DNA of 64,000 nt. Source: Bosea sp. PAMC 26642 (GTDB lineage Bacteria; Pseudomonadota; Alphaproteobacteria; Rhizobiales; Beijerinckiaceae). Where the stretch lies: positions 2,976,001 through 3,040,000 of the forward strand of contig NZ_CP014301.1 of assembly GCF_001562255.1 (NCBI RefSeq), written 5' to 3'. The stretch's first letter is position 1, and every line of letters starts with the position of its first letter. Below are positions 48,787 to 58,825 of the stretch, in pieces. The translations under genes were made by a program, and so were the position numbers. The notes beneath the pieces are model-generated. The model searched no databases, was not told the DNA's origin, and was given only the letters and a program-made list of their open reading frames with translations.

Positions 48787-49866
48787 ATGGAAAGCCCTAC
48801 GATGACAGTCGAGACCACGCCGGCCGCCGCAACGCAGGCTGTCCGGATCCCTTCGGATCATCCCAAAATCCGGCCCGGACGCATCGGCGTGCTGATGATG
48901 AATCTCGGCACTCCGGAGGGGACGAGCTATTGGCCCATGCGCGCCTATCTGAGGGAATTCCTCTCCGACCGCCGTGTCATCGAGACCTCGCGCTGGCTCT
49001 GGTGGCCGCTCCTCAACCTCGTGATCCTGACGACGCGGCCCGGCCGGAAAGGCAAGGACTACGCCTCGATCTGGAACAACGACCGTGACGAGGGACCGCT
49101 GAAGACGATTACCCGTTCGCAGACGGAACAGCTCGCCGCGCGGTTGCAGCCGTTGCTGGGTGATCGCGTCGTCTTCGACTGGGCGATGCGCTATGGCTTC
49201 CCCGATGTGAAGAGCCGGCTGAAGGCCCTGCTCGACCAGGGTTGCGACCGTATCCTGCTGGTGCCGCTCTATCCGCAATATGCCGCCCCAACCTCGGCGA
49301 CCGCCTGCGACCAGGCGTTTCGCGCGTTGATGACGATGCGCTGGCAGCCGGCTGTCCGCGTCGCCCCGCCCTATCACGACGACCCGGCCTACATCAAAGC
49401 GCTGGCCGACTCGATGCGCGGTTCGCTCGCGAAGCTCGATTTCGATCCGGAGGTCATCCTCTGCTCCTTCCATGGCATGCCGAAGGAGTATCTGCTCAAG
49501 GGCGACCCCTATCACTGCCATTGCGCCAAGACCTGGCGGCTGCTGCGCGAGGAACTGGGACTGCCGGCCGAGCGCTTCCGCCTGACGTTCCAGTCGCGCT
49601 TCGGGCCGGACGAATGGCTGAAGCCCTATACCGACGAAACCGTCATCGCGCTGGCGAAATCCGGCACGAAATCACTGGCGATCGTCGCCCCTGGCTTCTC
49701 GGCCGACTGCCTGGAAACGCTCGAGGAGCTCGACGTCGAGAACCGCGAATTCTTCATGCACAATGGCGGCGAAAAATTCGCCTATTTGCCCTGCCTGAAC
49801 GATTCGCAGGAAGGCATCGACGCGCTGGAGGCGACGGTGCGGCGCGAACTTATGGGCTGGACGTAG
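48787..49866 (+). CDS. hemH: Ferrochelatase
   Basis: Inserts Fe2+ into protoporphyrin IX, the last step of haem synthesis. It has 359 residues from ATG 48787; an ATG at 48802 has better spacing from GGAAAG and is an equally plausible start. Motifs: GVLMMNLGTPEG at the beginning of the core, LVPLYPQYAAPTSA, the catalytic histidine in CSFHGMPKEYLLKGDPYHCHC, and GFSADCLETLEEL. It is a single gene closed by a strong hairpin terminator. Confidence 0.97.
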   Translation: MESPTMTVETTPAAATQAVRIPSDHPKIRPGRIGVLMMNLGTPEGTSYWPMRAYLREFLSDRRVIETSRWLWWPLLNLVILTTRPGRKGKDYASIWNNDRDEGPLKTITRSQTEQLAARLQPLLGDRVVFDWAMRYGFPDVKSRLKALLDQGCDRILLVPLYPQYAAPTSATACDQAFRALMTMRWQPAVRVAPPYHDDPAYIKALADSMRGSLAKLDFDPEVILCSFHGMPKEYLLKGDPYHCHCAKTWRLLREELGLPAERFRLTFQSRFGPDEWLKPYTDETVIALAKSGTKSLAIVAPGFSADCLETLEELDVENREFFMHNGGEKFAYLPCLNDSQEGIDALEATVRRELMGWT

Positions 49867-49917
49867 TCGCAAGGACGAAGGACGTTCGGCGTCTGCCACC
49901 GCCCGCCCCGTCACATG

Positions 49918-49946
49918 AAAAAGGCCGCTCTCGCGAGCGGCCTTTT
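49918..49946. terminator. Bidirectional Rho-independent terminator between hemH and the porin gene
   Basis: GGCCGCTC and GAGCGGCC form a perfect 8-bp GC-rich stem with TCGC between, flanked by AAAAA before and TTTT after. It can serve hemH and the converging porin gene, and is the clearest intrinsic terminator in the window. Confidence 0.92.
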
Positions 49947-49972
49947 GTGTTCTCAGAGCCGAACGAACGGTC

Positions 49973-50890
49973 TCACTTCGGCGCGAAGATGCCGATGCTG
50001 CTCGCGGTGATGTCGAAGGACAAGGTCGCGACCACGGTCGGGTTGCACCACTTCGAGCCGTAGATGCCGCCGGCATTGCCGCGGGTGATGCCGCGAGGGT
50101 CGGAGGTCAGCAGGAAGCAGCTCGTCTTCGACAGGTTGGTGTCGTGGTAGCGCAGGTCGGCCGTCAGGTTCTTGTAGGTGTAGGAGAGGCCGGCGTTCCA
50201 GTAGTTGTAATCGGGTAGCCGGATCGAGCCGAGATAGGCATCCGTGGTGCCCAGCCAGTAGCGGCCGAACTCACCGGAGACTGCAAGGCCTTCGAGGAAC
50301 GGCAGGGTGTACTTGGCCGTCACCGAGGCGTAGGTGCCGTTGGCACCCGTACCGAGCCAATCCCATGCATAGAAGACGTTGGCGCCGACCGTCACCTTGT
50401 CTTCCCAGTTATAGGAGACCTTGCCGACGAGTTCGGTGAAATCGGTGTTGCGCGGGGTCCAGATCACGCCCGCGTTGTCGATATACTGCTTCTCGTTCGG
50501 ATAGTAGTACTGGATCACGCCGAGATCGAAGCTGAGCGGACCGAACTTCGGACGGATACCGCCGAAGAAGTCGATTTCCGCCGGGGGGCTGGTGGCCAGA
50601 TCGACATTGGCGCCGAACACGCCGGCATAGAACAGGTTGTCGTAGAACTGCAGTTCGACCGAACCCTGCACGCCGGGCTTGCGATCCGTCTGCGAGATAC
50701 CGCGGAAGTTATAGTCGGTCACGCCCTTGATGCTGATCGCCGCATCGATCCAGGTGATCGCCGGCGGAACGGGAGCGAGAGGTGCGCCCTTCTTGCTCGG
50801 AAGATCCGAAGCCTGCGCAGCTCCCGCGAACGCGACAAGCGACAGGGCAATGCCAGCCACTGAAGAACGGTAAAAATCAAAAGCCATCAT
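49973..50890 (-). CDS. TorF-family putative outer-membrane porin (Gcw_chp type)
   Basis: About 305 residues starting at the ATGATG pair (50890), preceded by GGCGGAG. The signal peptide (VAGIALSLVAFAGAAQAS) and mature beta-barrel pattern (alternating aromatic strands, for example ISIKGVTDYNFRGISQTDRKPGVQGSV) match the TorF/Gcw_chp family. It ends with a strand closing in Ala-Pro-Lys rather than a terminal Phe. The 217-bp region upstream shows no gene; it should contain the promoter and 5' leader. Confidence 0.85.
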   Translation of the reverse strand: MMAFDFYRSSVAGIALSLVAFAGAAQASDLPSKKGAPLAPVPPAITWIDAAISIKGVTDYNFRGISQTDRKPGVQGSVELQFYDNLFYAGVFGANVDLATSPPAEIDFFGGIRPKFGPLSFDLGVIQYYYPNEKQYIDNAGVIWTPRNTDFTELVGKVSYNWEDKVTVGANVFYAWDWLGTGANGTYASVTAKYTLPFLEGLAVSGEFGRYWLGTTDAYLGSIRLPDYNYWNAGLSYTYKNLTADLRYHDTNLSKTSCFLLTSDPRGITRGNAGGIYGSKWCNPTVVATLSFDITASSIGIFAPK

Positions 50891-51107
50891 CGAGCTCCGC
50901 CAGGACTCAGCGCGACCCACCGCGCTTCCGCCACAATGAAGCCAGCGAAATGCCATTCTCGGCAAGCCGGGCTTTTAGGCGATCAGCTCAGAAATGAGGC
51001 AAAAGCCCAGTGGGTCGGCATTTTTGCGCCCATCAGATAGGCGACGCCAACAAAGCAGGGGATTGTTGCATTTCGACCACGCCGGATATGCGGCGTGGCG
51101 TATGCCC

Positions 51108-52514
51108 TCAACGGGCGGCTGGCTGGCTCGCGAAGGCCGCAGCGCGTTCGTCGAGACGCGTGGTGCGCAAGCTGTCGGCACGACGCGGCGGCAGCGGAGC
51201 GCGCACATTGGCGGGCGCGGACGGCCCGACGGAGGCGATCGGTGCCGACTGGACCGGCTCCTTCGGAACAGAACCGCCGATCAGCGGCACGAAGCCAAGA
51301 GCCCGCTGGTAGAACGGCCGCTCGTCCTGCGCGACCGCGACTGGCGCAGCAGCGGCGCTGGAAGCGACTGGAGCAGGCTGAGCGGCGCCGGGAAGGACCT
51401 TGGCCATCTGCGTCGCGGCCGACGCCGCAGGTGCAGCAGCCTTGACCGGCTCCGCCTTCGGCTCTGCGGCAGCAGCCGCGACCGCTGCAAGCACGGCGTC
51501 GTTATCGGCCGAATCGGCACGAACGGTTGTCTTCGCCTTGCCGCTGTCGTCGAGCACTACCACGCGCGGACCGACCGAGATCGCATCCGGCCGGCTCACG
51601 CCGACATCGCGCGAGGCCCAGGTCGCTGTCCGGTTCAGCGAATCCGAGCCGCCGGAGAGCAGTGCCTGCTTGAAGGAGCTATGGCTGTCGCCGTCGTCAT
51701 AGAGCAGCTTGACGGCGGGCGTGCCCTTGGCGACCAGCGCGGCGACCTGGATCTCGTCCTGCTGGCGCTTCTGCTGCACGGCCTGGATAACGGACGAATC
51801 GGCGCCGCCGCTATTGAAGGCGTAGCGCCCACCCGAGACAGCGACCGCAGGCTCGTCCCCGGTCACGTCGAAATAATCAGTGCCTTCCTTCAGATTCTTC
51901 CAGAAGGCGATGTTGGAATCGAGCCGGTGCTTGGCGAGATTTTCCGGCGTCATCCGGAACGGCAACGCCTGCATCTGCATGGCCTTCTGGCCACCGTTCT
52001 GCGCCTCGCGGACCAGCGCATAGATTTCGCCGATCTGGTCGTCCGTCATCGAATAGCAGCCGGCCGAGGAACACGCGCCGTGAACCATCAGATGCGCGCC
52101 GGTGCGGTTATGGGCCCGGTCATAGGCGTTGGGATAGCCCATGTTGAAGGAGACGTAATAGGAGGAGTTGGGGTTCATCTGCGCCGGCGTGATGGCGTAG
52201 AAGCCCTCGGGAGCCATCCGGTCGCCCTCGCGGACCTTCGGGCCGAGCTGACCCGACCAGCGGCACATGGGATAGGTCTTGAGCAGCGCGTACTGGCCGT
52301 TCGCCTTGCGCTTCCAGACCTCGAGCTCCGATTCCTTCTTGTAGGAGCGGATCAGGATCGGCTGATCCTTGTTCATGCCCTTCTCGGACATCAGCGCGTA
52401 GGTCGCCGACGGGATCGGGATGTTGTGGCGGGCAGAACCGCGATAGCGGTCTTCCTCGCAGGCGCCCAGGGACAATGAAACAAAAGCCACGAGCGCGAGT
52501 TGCTTGAATGCCAC
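51108..52514 (-). CDS. L,D-transpeptidase (YafK/YkuD-type) lipoprotein with long low-complexity tail
   Basis: I start it at GTG 52514 (about 468 residues), because this gives a lipoprotein signal (FKQLALVAFVSLSLGAC); an ATG at 52562 is possible. The catalytic domain holds HLMVHGACSSAGCYSMTD near residues 136-154, with the His and Cys of L,D-transpeptidases that form 3-3 crosslinks or attach proteins to peptidoglycan. After about residue 330 the protein is an Ala/Pro/Val-rich tail (VLAAVAAAAAEPKAEPVKAA) likely to span the periplasm or contact the wall, ending in an arginine-rich stretch. Tail function is unknown. Confidence 0.9.
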   Translation of the reverse strand: MAFKQLALVAFVSLSLGACEEDRYRGSARHNIPIPSATYALMSEKGMNKDQPILIRSYKKESELEVWKRKANGQYALLKTYPMCRWSGQLGPKVREGDRMAPEGFYAITPAQMNPNSSYYVSFNMGYPNAYDRAHNRTGAHLMVHGACSSAGCYSMTDDQIGEIYALVREAQNGGQKAMQMQALPFRMTPENLAKHRLDSNIAFWKNLKEGTDYFDVTGDEPAVAVSGGRYAFNSGGADSSVIQAVQQKRQQDEIQVAALVAKGTPAVKLLYDDGDSHSSFKQALLSGGSDSLNRTATWASRDVGVSRPDAISVGPRVVVLDDSGKAKTTVRADSADNDAVLAAVAAAAAEPKAEPVKAAAPAASAATQMAKVLPGAAQPAPVASSAAAAPVAVAQDERPFYQRALGFVPLIGGSVPKEPVQSAPIASVGPSAPANVRAPLPPRRADSLRTTRLDERAAAFASQPAAR

Positions 52515-52700
52515 GTCGTCAATCCCATCCAACGGCCGGCCAGAGAGCCGAGCTTTGACCATGCAACACGGCCAAATTGTGCCGGCTGCTAGGTTGTAGA
52601 AGCGTTAGCGTTGACCGTTCCTTACCACAGGCCGCCGCGAGATGGCCATATGGTTAAGGACGCGTTGACGTTCGCCATCCGCCGGCGTGGCACGCCGGCA

Positions 52701-53654
52701 TCACAGATTGCGTCCGATCGCCAGGAATTTCTCCGCTCTGCGCGCGACGATGGCCTCGGGCTCCACGCCTGCGAAATCCGAAAGCGCCGACGCAATGGCG
52801 TCGCTTGCGCGCCCGATCGCAGCATCGGGATCGCGATGCGCGCCACCCATCGGCTCGGTCACGATCCGGTCGATGACGCCGAATTTCAGCAGATCCTGCG
52901 CCGTGATCTTCATGCCGGTGGCGGCGTCCTGCGCCCGGGCCGTGTCGCGCCAGAGGATCGAGGCCGCGCCTTCGGGTGAGATCACCGAATAGATCGCGTG
53001 TTCCAGCATCATCACGCGGCTGGCAGCGGCGATCGCGATCGCGCCGCCGGAGCCGCCCTCGCCGATCACCAGCGCCACGCTCGGCGTGCGCAGGCCAAGG
53101 CATGCATCGGTCGAGCGCGCGATCGCCTCCGCCTGGCCGCGTTCCTCGGCCTCGATGCCGGGATAGGCGCCTGCAGTATCGACGAAGCTCAGCACAGGCA
53201 GGCCGAATCGATCGGCCAGTTCCATCAGGCGGACCGCCTTGCGGTAGCCTTCGGGCTTGGCCATGCCGAAATTGTGCCGGATGCGGGTCTCGGTCGTCGA
53301 GCCCTTCTCCTGGCCGATGACGCAGACGGGCTCACCGCGAAAACGCCCGAAGCCGCCGACGATGGCCTCGTCCTCCCCGAAGGCACGGTCGCCGGCCATC
53401 GGCGTGAATTCGTCGATCAGCGCGGCGCAGTAGTCCTTGAAATGCGGCCGCTGCGGATGGCGCGCGACCAAAGTCTTCTGCCAGGGCGTAAGCTGGGCAT
53501 AGAGATCCTTCAGCGCCTGGCTGGCCTTGGCGTCGAGCTTGCCGATCTCCTCCGACAGCGAATAGCCCTCGCCCTTCGCTTCCAGGGCGCGCAGTTCGTC
53601 GGCCTTCGCCTCGAGTTCGGCAACGGGCTTCTCGAAATCAAGGTAGCTACGCAT
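52701..53654 (-). CDS. accA: Acetyl-CoA carboxylase carboxyltransferase subunit alpha
   Basis: A protein of 317 residues, standard length. With AccD it transfers the carboxyl group from biotin to acetyl-CoA, the first committed step of fatty-acid synthesis. Motifs: YLDFEKPVAELEAKADELR at the start, ARHPQRPHFKDY, IGQEKGSTTETRIRHNFGMAKPEGYRKA, SFVDTAGAYPGIEAEERGQ, GEGGSGGAIAIAAASRV and YSVISPEGAASILWRD. It is not linked to accD here. The flanking gaps of 101-187 bp show no other gene. Confidence 0.97.
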   Translation of the reverse strand: MRSYLDFEKPVAELEAKADELRALEAKGEGYSLSEEIGKLDAKASQALKDLYAQLTPWQKTLVARHPQRPHFKDYCAALIDEFTPMAGDRAFGEDEAIVGGFGRFRGEPVCVIGQEKGSTTETRIRHNFGMAKPEGYRKAVRLMELADRFGLPVLSFVDTAGAYPGIEAEERGQAEAIARSTDACLGLRTPSVALVIGEGGSGGAIAIAAASRVMMLEHAIYSVISPEGAASILWRDTARAQDAATGMKITAQDLLKFGVIDRIVTEPMGGAHRDPDAAIGRASDAIASALSDFAGVEPEAIVARRAEKFLAIGRNL

Positions 53655-53756
53655 CGTGATCCAGTTCAGATTCCGCTGGTGAGGGTCCGCACGGCGGCAA
53701 AGGGAGGGACCGGCTCGCGAAAAGCGGCGGACCTTGGCCGCGCGCCCGCGTGCTTG

Positions 53757-54524
53757 TCAACCCGAGGAGCCGGCATCGGGTTGGTCCCTCAGCCGCGGAG
53801 CCGGCGTCGGCTGTGGCAGCAGAATCGGCCGGAAGGCGAAACTGCGCCGCGTCGCCCGCAACGGCACCCGCCGGTAGAACTGCTTGGTGGCGTCGATGAC
53901 ATGGACACCGGCGAAAGGCAGCGACAGCCCCGCACCGATCCGCTCCCAGGCGGGCGCCGAGCGCATGAACAGCCTGCGCCGAAGCGGCGGCACATAAAGT
54001 GCCTCGGCCCAGTGCTCCGGCGAAAACTCGGCCGCGCGCATCAGCGCTTCCAACTGCGAGCGGCTGAACGGACGGCCATGGCCGAAGGGCGTACCATCCA
54101 TCCGCGCCCACAAACCACCGCGATTGGGGACGACGAGCAGCATCCGGCCGCCGGGGCTCAGCACCCGCGAGACCTCCTCCAGCAGATCGTCGGGGCTCTC
54201 GGTCTCCTCCAGCGCGTGCACGAGGACGACCCGGTCGATCGAGGCCGTGGGTAGGGGCAGCAGCGTCGGCTCGACCAGCGCCGAGGCCGACGGTCCCTCC
54301 GATGGCCAGTGCACCACGCCCTGCGCGGCGGGCATAAAGGCGAGCACGCGCTCGGCTCCGACGCCGAGCACGGACAGATAAGGCGACGAGAAGCCCACTC
54401 CGAGAACGCGCTGACGCTCGCAATCGGGCCAGAAGCGCAGCATCGCGCCGCCGACGAACCGCCGTGCCACATGGCCGAGCGGGCTGGCATAGAAGGCACG
54501 CAGATCGACGACATCGAGAGCCAT
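53757..54524 (-). CDS. Class I SAM-dependent methyltransferase (type 11-like), divergent from gloB
   Basis: About 255 residues from ATG 54524. The Rossmann-like methyltransferase fold is suggested by RVLGVGFSSPYLSVLG (motif I, less glycine-rich than usual), LPTASIDRVVLVHALEETESPDDLLEEVSRVLSPGGRMLLVVPNRGG (motifs around post-I to III), and GTPFGHGRPFSRSQLEALM. The proline-rich C-terminus is variable. The substrate is unknown. It is divergent from the hydroxyacylglutathione hydrolase gene with a 152-bp intergenic region. Confidence 0.87.
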   Translation of the reverse strand: MALDVVDLRAFYASPLGHVARRFVGGAMLRFWPDCERQRVLGVGFSSPYLSVLGVGAERVLAFMPAAQGVVHWPSEGPSASALVEPTLLPLPTASIDRVVLVHALEETESPDDLLEEVSRVLSPGGRMLLVVPNRGGLWARMDGTPFGHGRPFSRSQLEALMRAAEFSPEHWAEALYVPPLRRRLFMRSAPAWERIGAGLSLPFAGVHVIDATKQFYRRVPLRATRRSFAFRPILLPQPTPAPRLRDQPDAGSSG

Positions 54525-54676
54525 GGCCGCGCAAGATGTGGTGCGGCAGGCGACGACGCAAGGGCGGGCATCGGCATCGGCAGTTCGTCCGTGCCCTGAG
54601 GCCAAGGTGCTTGATCGTATCGTGGCGCTGCTTCAGTAAAGTCCCGACTGCCGACTGCCCGCCCCCGGAGCCTGAC

Positions 54677-55441
54677 ATGCCCATCGACATCCAGATCTTC
54701 CGCACGCTCAGCGATAATGCCGGCGCGCTGATCTACGACCCGGCGACGGAAGCCTGCGCGGCGGTCGATGTTCCCGATGCCGGTCCCGTCCTGGCCGCGG
54801 CCAAAGCCAAGGGCTGGACGATCAGCGACATTATCGTCACCCATGCGCATTTCGACCACACCCAGGGCGTCGACGAACTCAAACAGGCGACCGGCGCAAA
54901 CGTCTGCGGCCCAGCAGATGCGCAGGATTCGGCCCCGATCGATCGCATCGTCGCCGAAGGCGACAAGGTCGGGTTCGGCAGCTTCGATTTCGACGTCTGG
55001 CATACGCCCGGCCACGCCGATGGCCACCTCACCTTCGTCAGCGAGCAGGGCAAGCTCGCCCTCGTCGGCGACGTCGTCTTCGTCATGGGTTGCGGCCGTG
55101 TCCAGCCGGGCCAGATGCAGGCGATGTGGGCCTCGCTCAGCCGTATCATGATGCTGCCCGACGATCTCCGCCTGATCGCCGGTCACGACTACACGCTGGC
55201 CAATGCCCGCTTCGCCATCGCGATGGACCCGGCCAACACTGCCCTCTCGGCGCGGCTGGCCCAAGCCGAGGCAGCCAAGGCGGAGGGCCACTTCTGGGCC
55301 CTGACGTCGGTCGGTGAGGAGAAGGCGACGAACCCGTTCTTCCGCGCCGGAGAAGGCCCGCTGGCGGCAGCCGTCGGCCTCGTCGGCGCGCCGGCCGGAG
55401 AGGTCTTCGCGGCCCTGCGCGAAGCCAAGAACACGTTCTGA
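54677..55441 (+). CDS. gloB: Hydroxyacylglutathione hydrolase (glyoxalase II), metallo-beta-lactamase fold
   Basis: About 254 residues from ATG 54677, preceded by CGGAG. It hydrolyses S-lactoylglutathione in methylglyoxal detoxification. The binuclear metal motif is T-His56-x-His58-x-Asp60-His61, followed by WHTPGHADGHLTF, LVGDVVFVMGCGRV, and the C-terminal GHDYTLANARFA, then EKATNPFFRA, the glyoxalase II-type glutathione-binding end. Length and C-terminal motif separate it from general metallo-beta-lactamase proteins. Confidence 0.94.
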   Translation: MPIDIQIFRTLSDNAGALIYDPATEACAAVDVPDAGPVLAAAKAKGWTISDIIVTHAHFDHTQGVDELKQATGANVCGPADAQDSAPIDRIVAEGDKVGFGSFDFDVWHTPGHADGHLTFVSEQGKLALVGDVVFVMGCGRVQPGQMQAMWASLSRIMMLPDDLRLIAGHDYTLANARFAIAMDPANTALSARLAQAEAAKAEGHFWALTSVGEEKATNPFFRAGEGPLAAAVGLVGAPAGEVFAALREAKNTF

Positions 55442-55468
55442 GATCGAAGGCTTTGTGAGGGATCGCGC

Positions 55469-55948
55469 ATGACATCGTCCCTGGACGGCCTGAGCGCAGC
55501 CGAGGTGATCGGTCTGCTCGAACTCAAGCCGCACCCCGAAGGCGGCCATTATCGCGAGACCTTCCGCGACGAGGCCGGCCCGGAAGGGCGCGGTTTCTCC
55601 ACTGCGATCTACTATCTGCTCGATACCGGCGAGACGTCGGAATGGCACCGGGTCGATGCCGCCGAGATCTGGCATCACTATGCGGGCGCCCCGCTCGTCA
55701 TCAGCGTCTCGCCCAACGGCCACGACGCCTCGGCGCATCATCTCGGCACCGACCTGCGGACCGGCCAGCGCCCGCAATTCGTGGTGCCGGCCGGCTGGTG
55801 GCAGAGCGCGACTTCGCTCGGCGCCTGGACGCTGGTCGGGTGCACGGTTGCGCCGGGCTTTGCCTTTTCGGGTTTCGAGATGGCGCCGCCGGGCTGGCGC
55901 CCGACGCCGCGCAAGACGACGACGCTGAAGAGCGGAGGCACGCCATGA
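55469..55948 (+). CDS. Cupin-superfamily protein (DUF985)
   Basis: A protein of 159 residues. LELKPHPEGGHYRETFRD, STAIYYLLDTGETSEWHRVDAAEIWHHYAGAPL and GWWQSATSLGAWTLVGCTVAPGFAFSGFEMA are the conserved blocks of the DUF985/cupin_5 family, with His and Glu residues suited to a metal or sugar-like ligand. It follows gloB by 27 bp and overlaps the next gene by four bases, so the three probably form an operon. Precise function is unknown. Confidence 0.9.
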   Translation: MTSSLDGLSAAEVIGLLELKPHPEGGHYRETFRDEAGPEGRGFSTAIYYLLDTGETSEWHRVDAAEIWHHYAGAPLVISVSPNGHDASAHHLGTDLRTGQRPQFVVPAGWWQSATSLGAWTLVGCTVAPGFAFSGFEMAPPGWRPTPRKTTTLKSGGTP

Positions 55949-56709
55949 CGGCGTCTGGACAACCCGATGATTCAACTCTGGTGCTCGCCTGCGAACGGCG
56001 CATCGTCAACGCCTGGCCCGCACCCGCGACGCTGCTGATCGGCGACTGGGTCGTGCGCTTCGCCAGCGGCTATTCCGGCCGGGCGAACTCCGCCTCGCCG
56101 ATCGCCGCCGGCGCGGAAATGGACGACGACACGCTCGCGCTGATCGAGGAGCTTTATCGGGCCGACGGCTTGCAGCCGTGTATCCGGCTAACCCCGCTGG
56201 TGGGAGCCGAAACACGCGCGCGCGTCCTCGCGCGGGGCTTCACGATAAAGGATGCCTCGTTCGGCATGATCGCCGCCCTCGACGGCATCGAGCCCACGAT
56301 CGAGCCCGAAATCGAGATCGAGGCCGGCCCGAGTGCCGACTGGATTGCCGGCGTCGCCGCCAACCAGACCGGCGTCAAGACGCATGCCGGCAATCTGGCG
56401 GCGATCGTCGAGAAGATCCGTCTGCCGGCCGCCTTCGCGACACTCCTCGTGGCCGGTGAGCCGATCGCCTACGGCATGAGCGTCGCCGAACGCGGCATGG
56501 CCGAGATCGGCGGAATCGTCGTCGGTGCAGACCATCGCGGCCAGGGTTTTGGCCGGCGCATCGTGTCGGGCCTGATGGCATGGGCGAGGGCGATGGAAGC
56601 GCAGAGCGCGTATCTGCAGGTCGAACAGACCAATACGCCTGCGATCAGCCTCTATGAAAGCCTCGGCTTCCGCCGGCTCTACGCCTACGAGACGCGCATT
56701 CTCGATTGA
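55945..56709 (+). CDS. GNAT-family N-acetyltransferase
   Basis: About 254 residues from the ATGA overlap with the cupin gene. The C-terminal half is the GNAT domain: MAEIGGIVVGADHRGQGFGRRIVSGLMAWA (acetyl-CoA motif A, R/Q-x-x-G-x-G/A) and LQVEQTNTPAISLYESLGFRRLYAYETR (motif B). The N-terminal half is a degenerate GNAT-like repeat with ARGFTIKDASFGMIAAL. The substrate is not predictable. Confidence 0.92.
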   Translation: MTASGQPDDSTLVLACERRIVNAWPAPATLLIGDWVVRFASGYSGRANSASPIAAGAEMDDDTLALIEELYRADGLQPCIRLTPLVGAETRARVLARGFTIKDASFGMIAALDGIEPTIEPEIEIEAGPSADWIAGVAANQTGVKTHAGNLAAIVEKIRLPAAFATLLVAGEPIAYGMSVAERGMAEIGGIVVGADHRGQGFGRRIVSGLMAWARAMEAQSAYLQVEQTNTPAISLYESLGFRRLYAYETRILD

Positions 56710-56736
56710 GCGTCCGTCACGCGCCGGGCCCGCTCC

Positions 56737-58719
56737 TTACACCGTCACCTGCGTGCCCACCTCGACCACCCGACCGGTCGGGATCTGGAAGAAGCTCGTG
56801 GCGTCCGTCGCGCTCTTGGTCAGCGAGATGTAGAGATTGTCCTGCCAGACCGGCATGCCCGATTGCGGCGAGGCCTTGATCGAGCGGCGCGAGAGGAAGA
56901 ACGAGGTCGACATGATGTCGAACTTGAAGCCCTGCTTGCGCAGGATCGCGAGCCCCTTGGGCACGTTGGGGCTCTCCATGTAGCCATAGACCAGATCGAC
57001 CCGCCAGAAGTCGTCGGTGATACGCGAGAGGCGCACGCGCTCCTCCTCGGCGATGCGGGGCGTGTCGGTGGAGCGCACGGTCAGGACGACGTTGCGCTCG
57101 TGCAGCACCTTGTTGTGCTTCAGGTTGTGCAGCAGCGAGGCCGGGGCCGTCTCGGGGTCGCTCGTCAGGAAGACGGCCATACCCTTGACCCGGACGGGGG
57201 GGCTCTTGGAGAGCATGCCGACGAGTTCGAGCAGCGGCACGTCGGTCTTGCGCGTCTTGTCGAACAGGATCTTGGTGCCGCGCACCCAGGTCCACATCAG
57301 CATGACCAAGGCGATCGCCAGCAGCACCGGCATGTAGCCGCCGCTGAACAGCTTCAGCATGTTGGCGGCGAAGAAGGCGATATCGATGATCAGGAAGGGC
57401 AGGATCAGGGCGACCGTCGCGAGCAGACTCCAGCCCCAGACGCGGCGGATCACGATGAAGGCGAGCAGCGAACTCACCACCATCGTGCCGAAGACCGCGA
57501 TGCCATAGGCATGCGAGAGATTGGAGGAGGAGCGGAAGGACCAGACCAAGAGCAGCACGATCAGCAGCAGCAGCCAGTTGATGCGGGGTATGTAGATCTG
57601 GCCGGAGGTATGCTCCGAGGTGTGGCGGATTTCGAGCCGCGGCAGCAGGCCGAGCTGGACCGCCTGCCGCGTCAGCGAGAAGGCGCCGGTGATCACCGCC
57701 TGGCTCGCGATGATGGTGGCGATCGTTGCCAGAATGACCAGCGGCAGGATCAGGAAGTCCGGGGCGAGCTTGTAGAACGGATTGTCGATGGCGGTCGGAT
57801 CCGAGAGGATCAGCGCACCCTGGCCGAGATAGTTCAGCCATAGCGAGGGGAAGACCACCCAGATCCAGGCGCTTCGGATCGGACCGCGGCCGAAATGGCC
57901 CATATCGGCATAAAGCGCCTCGGCGCCGGTCACCGCCAGGCAGACCGAGCCGAGTACGGCCAGCGACACCGTCGGGTGGTCAAGGAAGAAGCGCAGGCAG
58001 TAGTACGGGTTGACCGAGGCCAGGACGCCGATGTCATCGGCGATATGGTAGATACCGAGCCCGGCCAGCACCAAGAACCAGACCAACGTGATCGGACCGA
58101 AGAAATTCGCGACCCTCTCGGTGCCGCCGCTCTGGACCAGGAACAGGCCGATCAGGATGACGGACGCGATGGTGACGACATAGTCGTTCAGCAGCGGCGT
58201 GACCAGCTTGATGCCCTCGACGGCCGACAGCACCGAGATCGCCGGAGTGATCACCGCGTCGCCATAAAACAGCGCCGCACCGGCCATGCCGAGGAACAAT
58301 ACAACGCCGCCGCGCGCCCGCCCGAGCCCGCGCTGGGCCAGCGCGACCAGCGTCAGGATGCCGCCTTCGCCATTATTGTCGGCCCGCATCAGCAGCAGGA
58401 CATATTTCAGCGTGACGACGATGACGAGCGACCACAGGATCAGCGACAGCACGCCGATGACGATGTCGCGCGGCACCGGCGCGCCGGCGACCGCGGTGCC
58501 CAGCCCGCCATGAGCGGCTGTCGCCGCCAGCACGGTCTCGCGCAGCGCATAGAGCGGGCTCGTGCCGATGTCGCCATAGACGACGCCCAGCGCCCCGAGC
58601 GCCAGCGCGGCGTAGCTGTTGGTCGAGTGGCCGTGCCCGGAACGGCCATGGCCGTCATCGAGGCCGAACCGAGAATCCTCCGGCCGCGAGGTCGGCGGAT
58701 TCGGGTTGTCATGCCCCAT
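56737..58719 (-). CDS. kup: Kup-type potassium uptake permease
   Basis: A protein of 660 residues, K+/H+ symporter of the KUP/HAK/KT family. After a His/Gly-rich N-terminal tail, helix 1 carries the signature [23 protein letters not shown]. It has about twelve transmembrane segments, including [22 protein letters not shown] and [19 protein letters not shown], followed by a cytosolic C-terminal domain from about residue 470. Monocistronic, converging with the GNAT gene. No nucleotide-sensing motif is visible upstream. Confidence 0.95.
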   Translation of the reverse strand: MGHDNPNPPTSRPEDSRFGLDDGHGRSGHGHSTNSYAALALGALGVVYGDIGTSPLYALRETVLAATAAHGGLGTAVAGAPVPRDIVIGVLSLILWSLVIVVTLKYVLLLMRADNNGEGGILTLVALAQRGLGRARGGVVLFLGMAGAALFYGDAVITPAISVLSAVEGIKLVTPLLNDYVVTIASVILIGLFLVQSGGTERVANFFGPITLVWFLVLAGLGIYHIADDIGVLASVNPYYCLRFFLDHPTVSLAVLGSVCLAVTGAEALYADMGHFGRGPIRSAWIWVVFPSLWLNYLGQGALILSDPTAIDNPFYKLAPDFLILPLVILATIATIIASQAVITGAFSLTRQAVQLGLLPRLEIRHTSEHTSGQIYIPRINWLLLLIVLLLVWSFRSSSNLSHAYGIAVFGTMVVSSLLAFIVIRRVWGWSLLATVALILPFLIIDIAFFAANMLKLFSGGYMPVLLAIALVMLMWTWVRGTKILFDKTRKTDVPLLELVGMLSKSPPVRVKGMAVFLTSDPETAPASLLHNLKHNKVLHERNVVLTVRSTDTPRIAEEERVRLSRITDDFWRVDLVYGYMESPNVPKGLAILRKQGFKFDIMSTSFFLSRRSIKASPQSGMPVWQDNLYISLTKSATDATSFFQIPTGRVVEVGTQVTV

Positions 58720-58825
58720 AGGGGATCTCCGCGGATGCTGCAGTGCAGCGAAAGGCCGGGGCCTCTAGCACACCGGGGCCGGCGCGCAAAGGCGCGGCCA
58801 TGCGTTCGTTGCAGGACAAGTCATT

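Noticed and set aside
50891..51107. A small gene or RNA in the gap between the porin and L,D-transpeptidase genes
   Set aside because: No frame with convincing start, ribosome binding site and coding-like codon use, and no terminator hairpin with T-run; reported as leader/promoter only.
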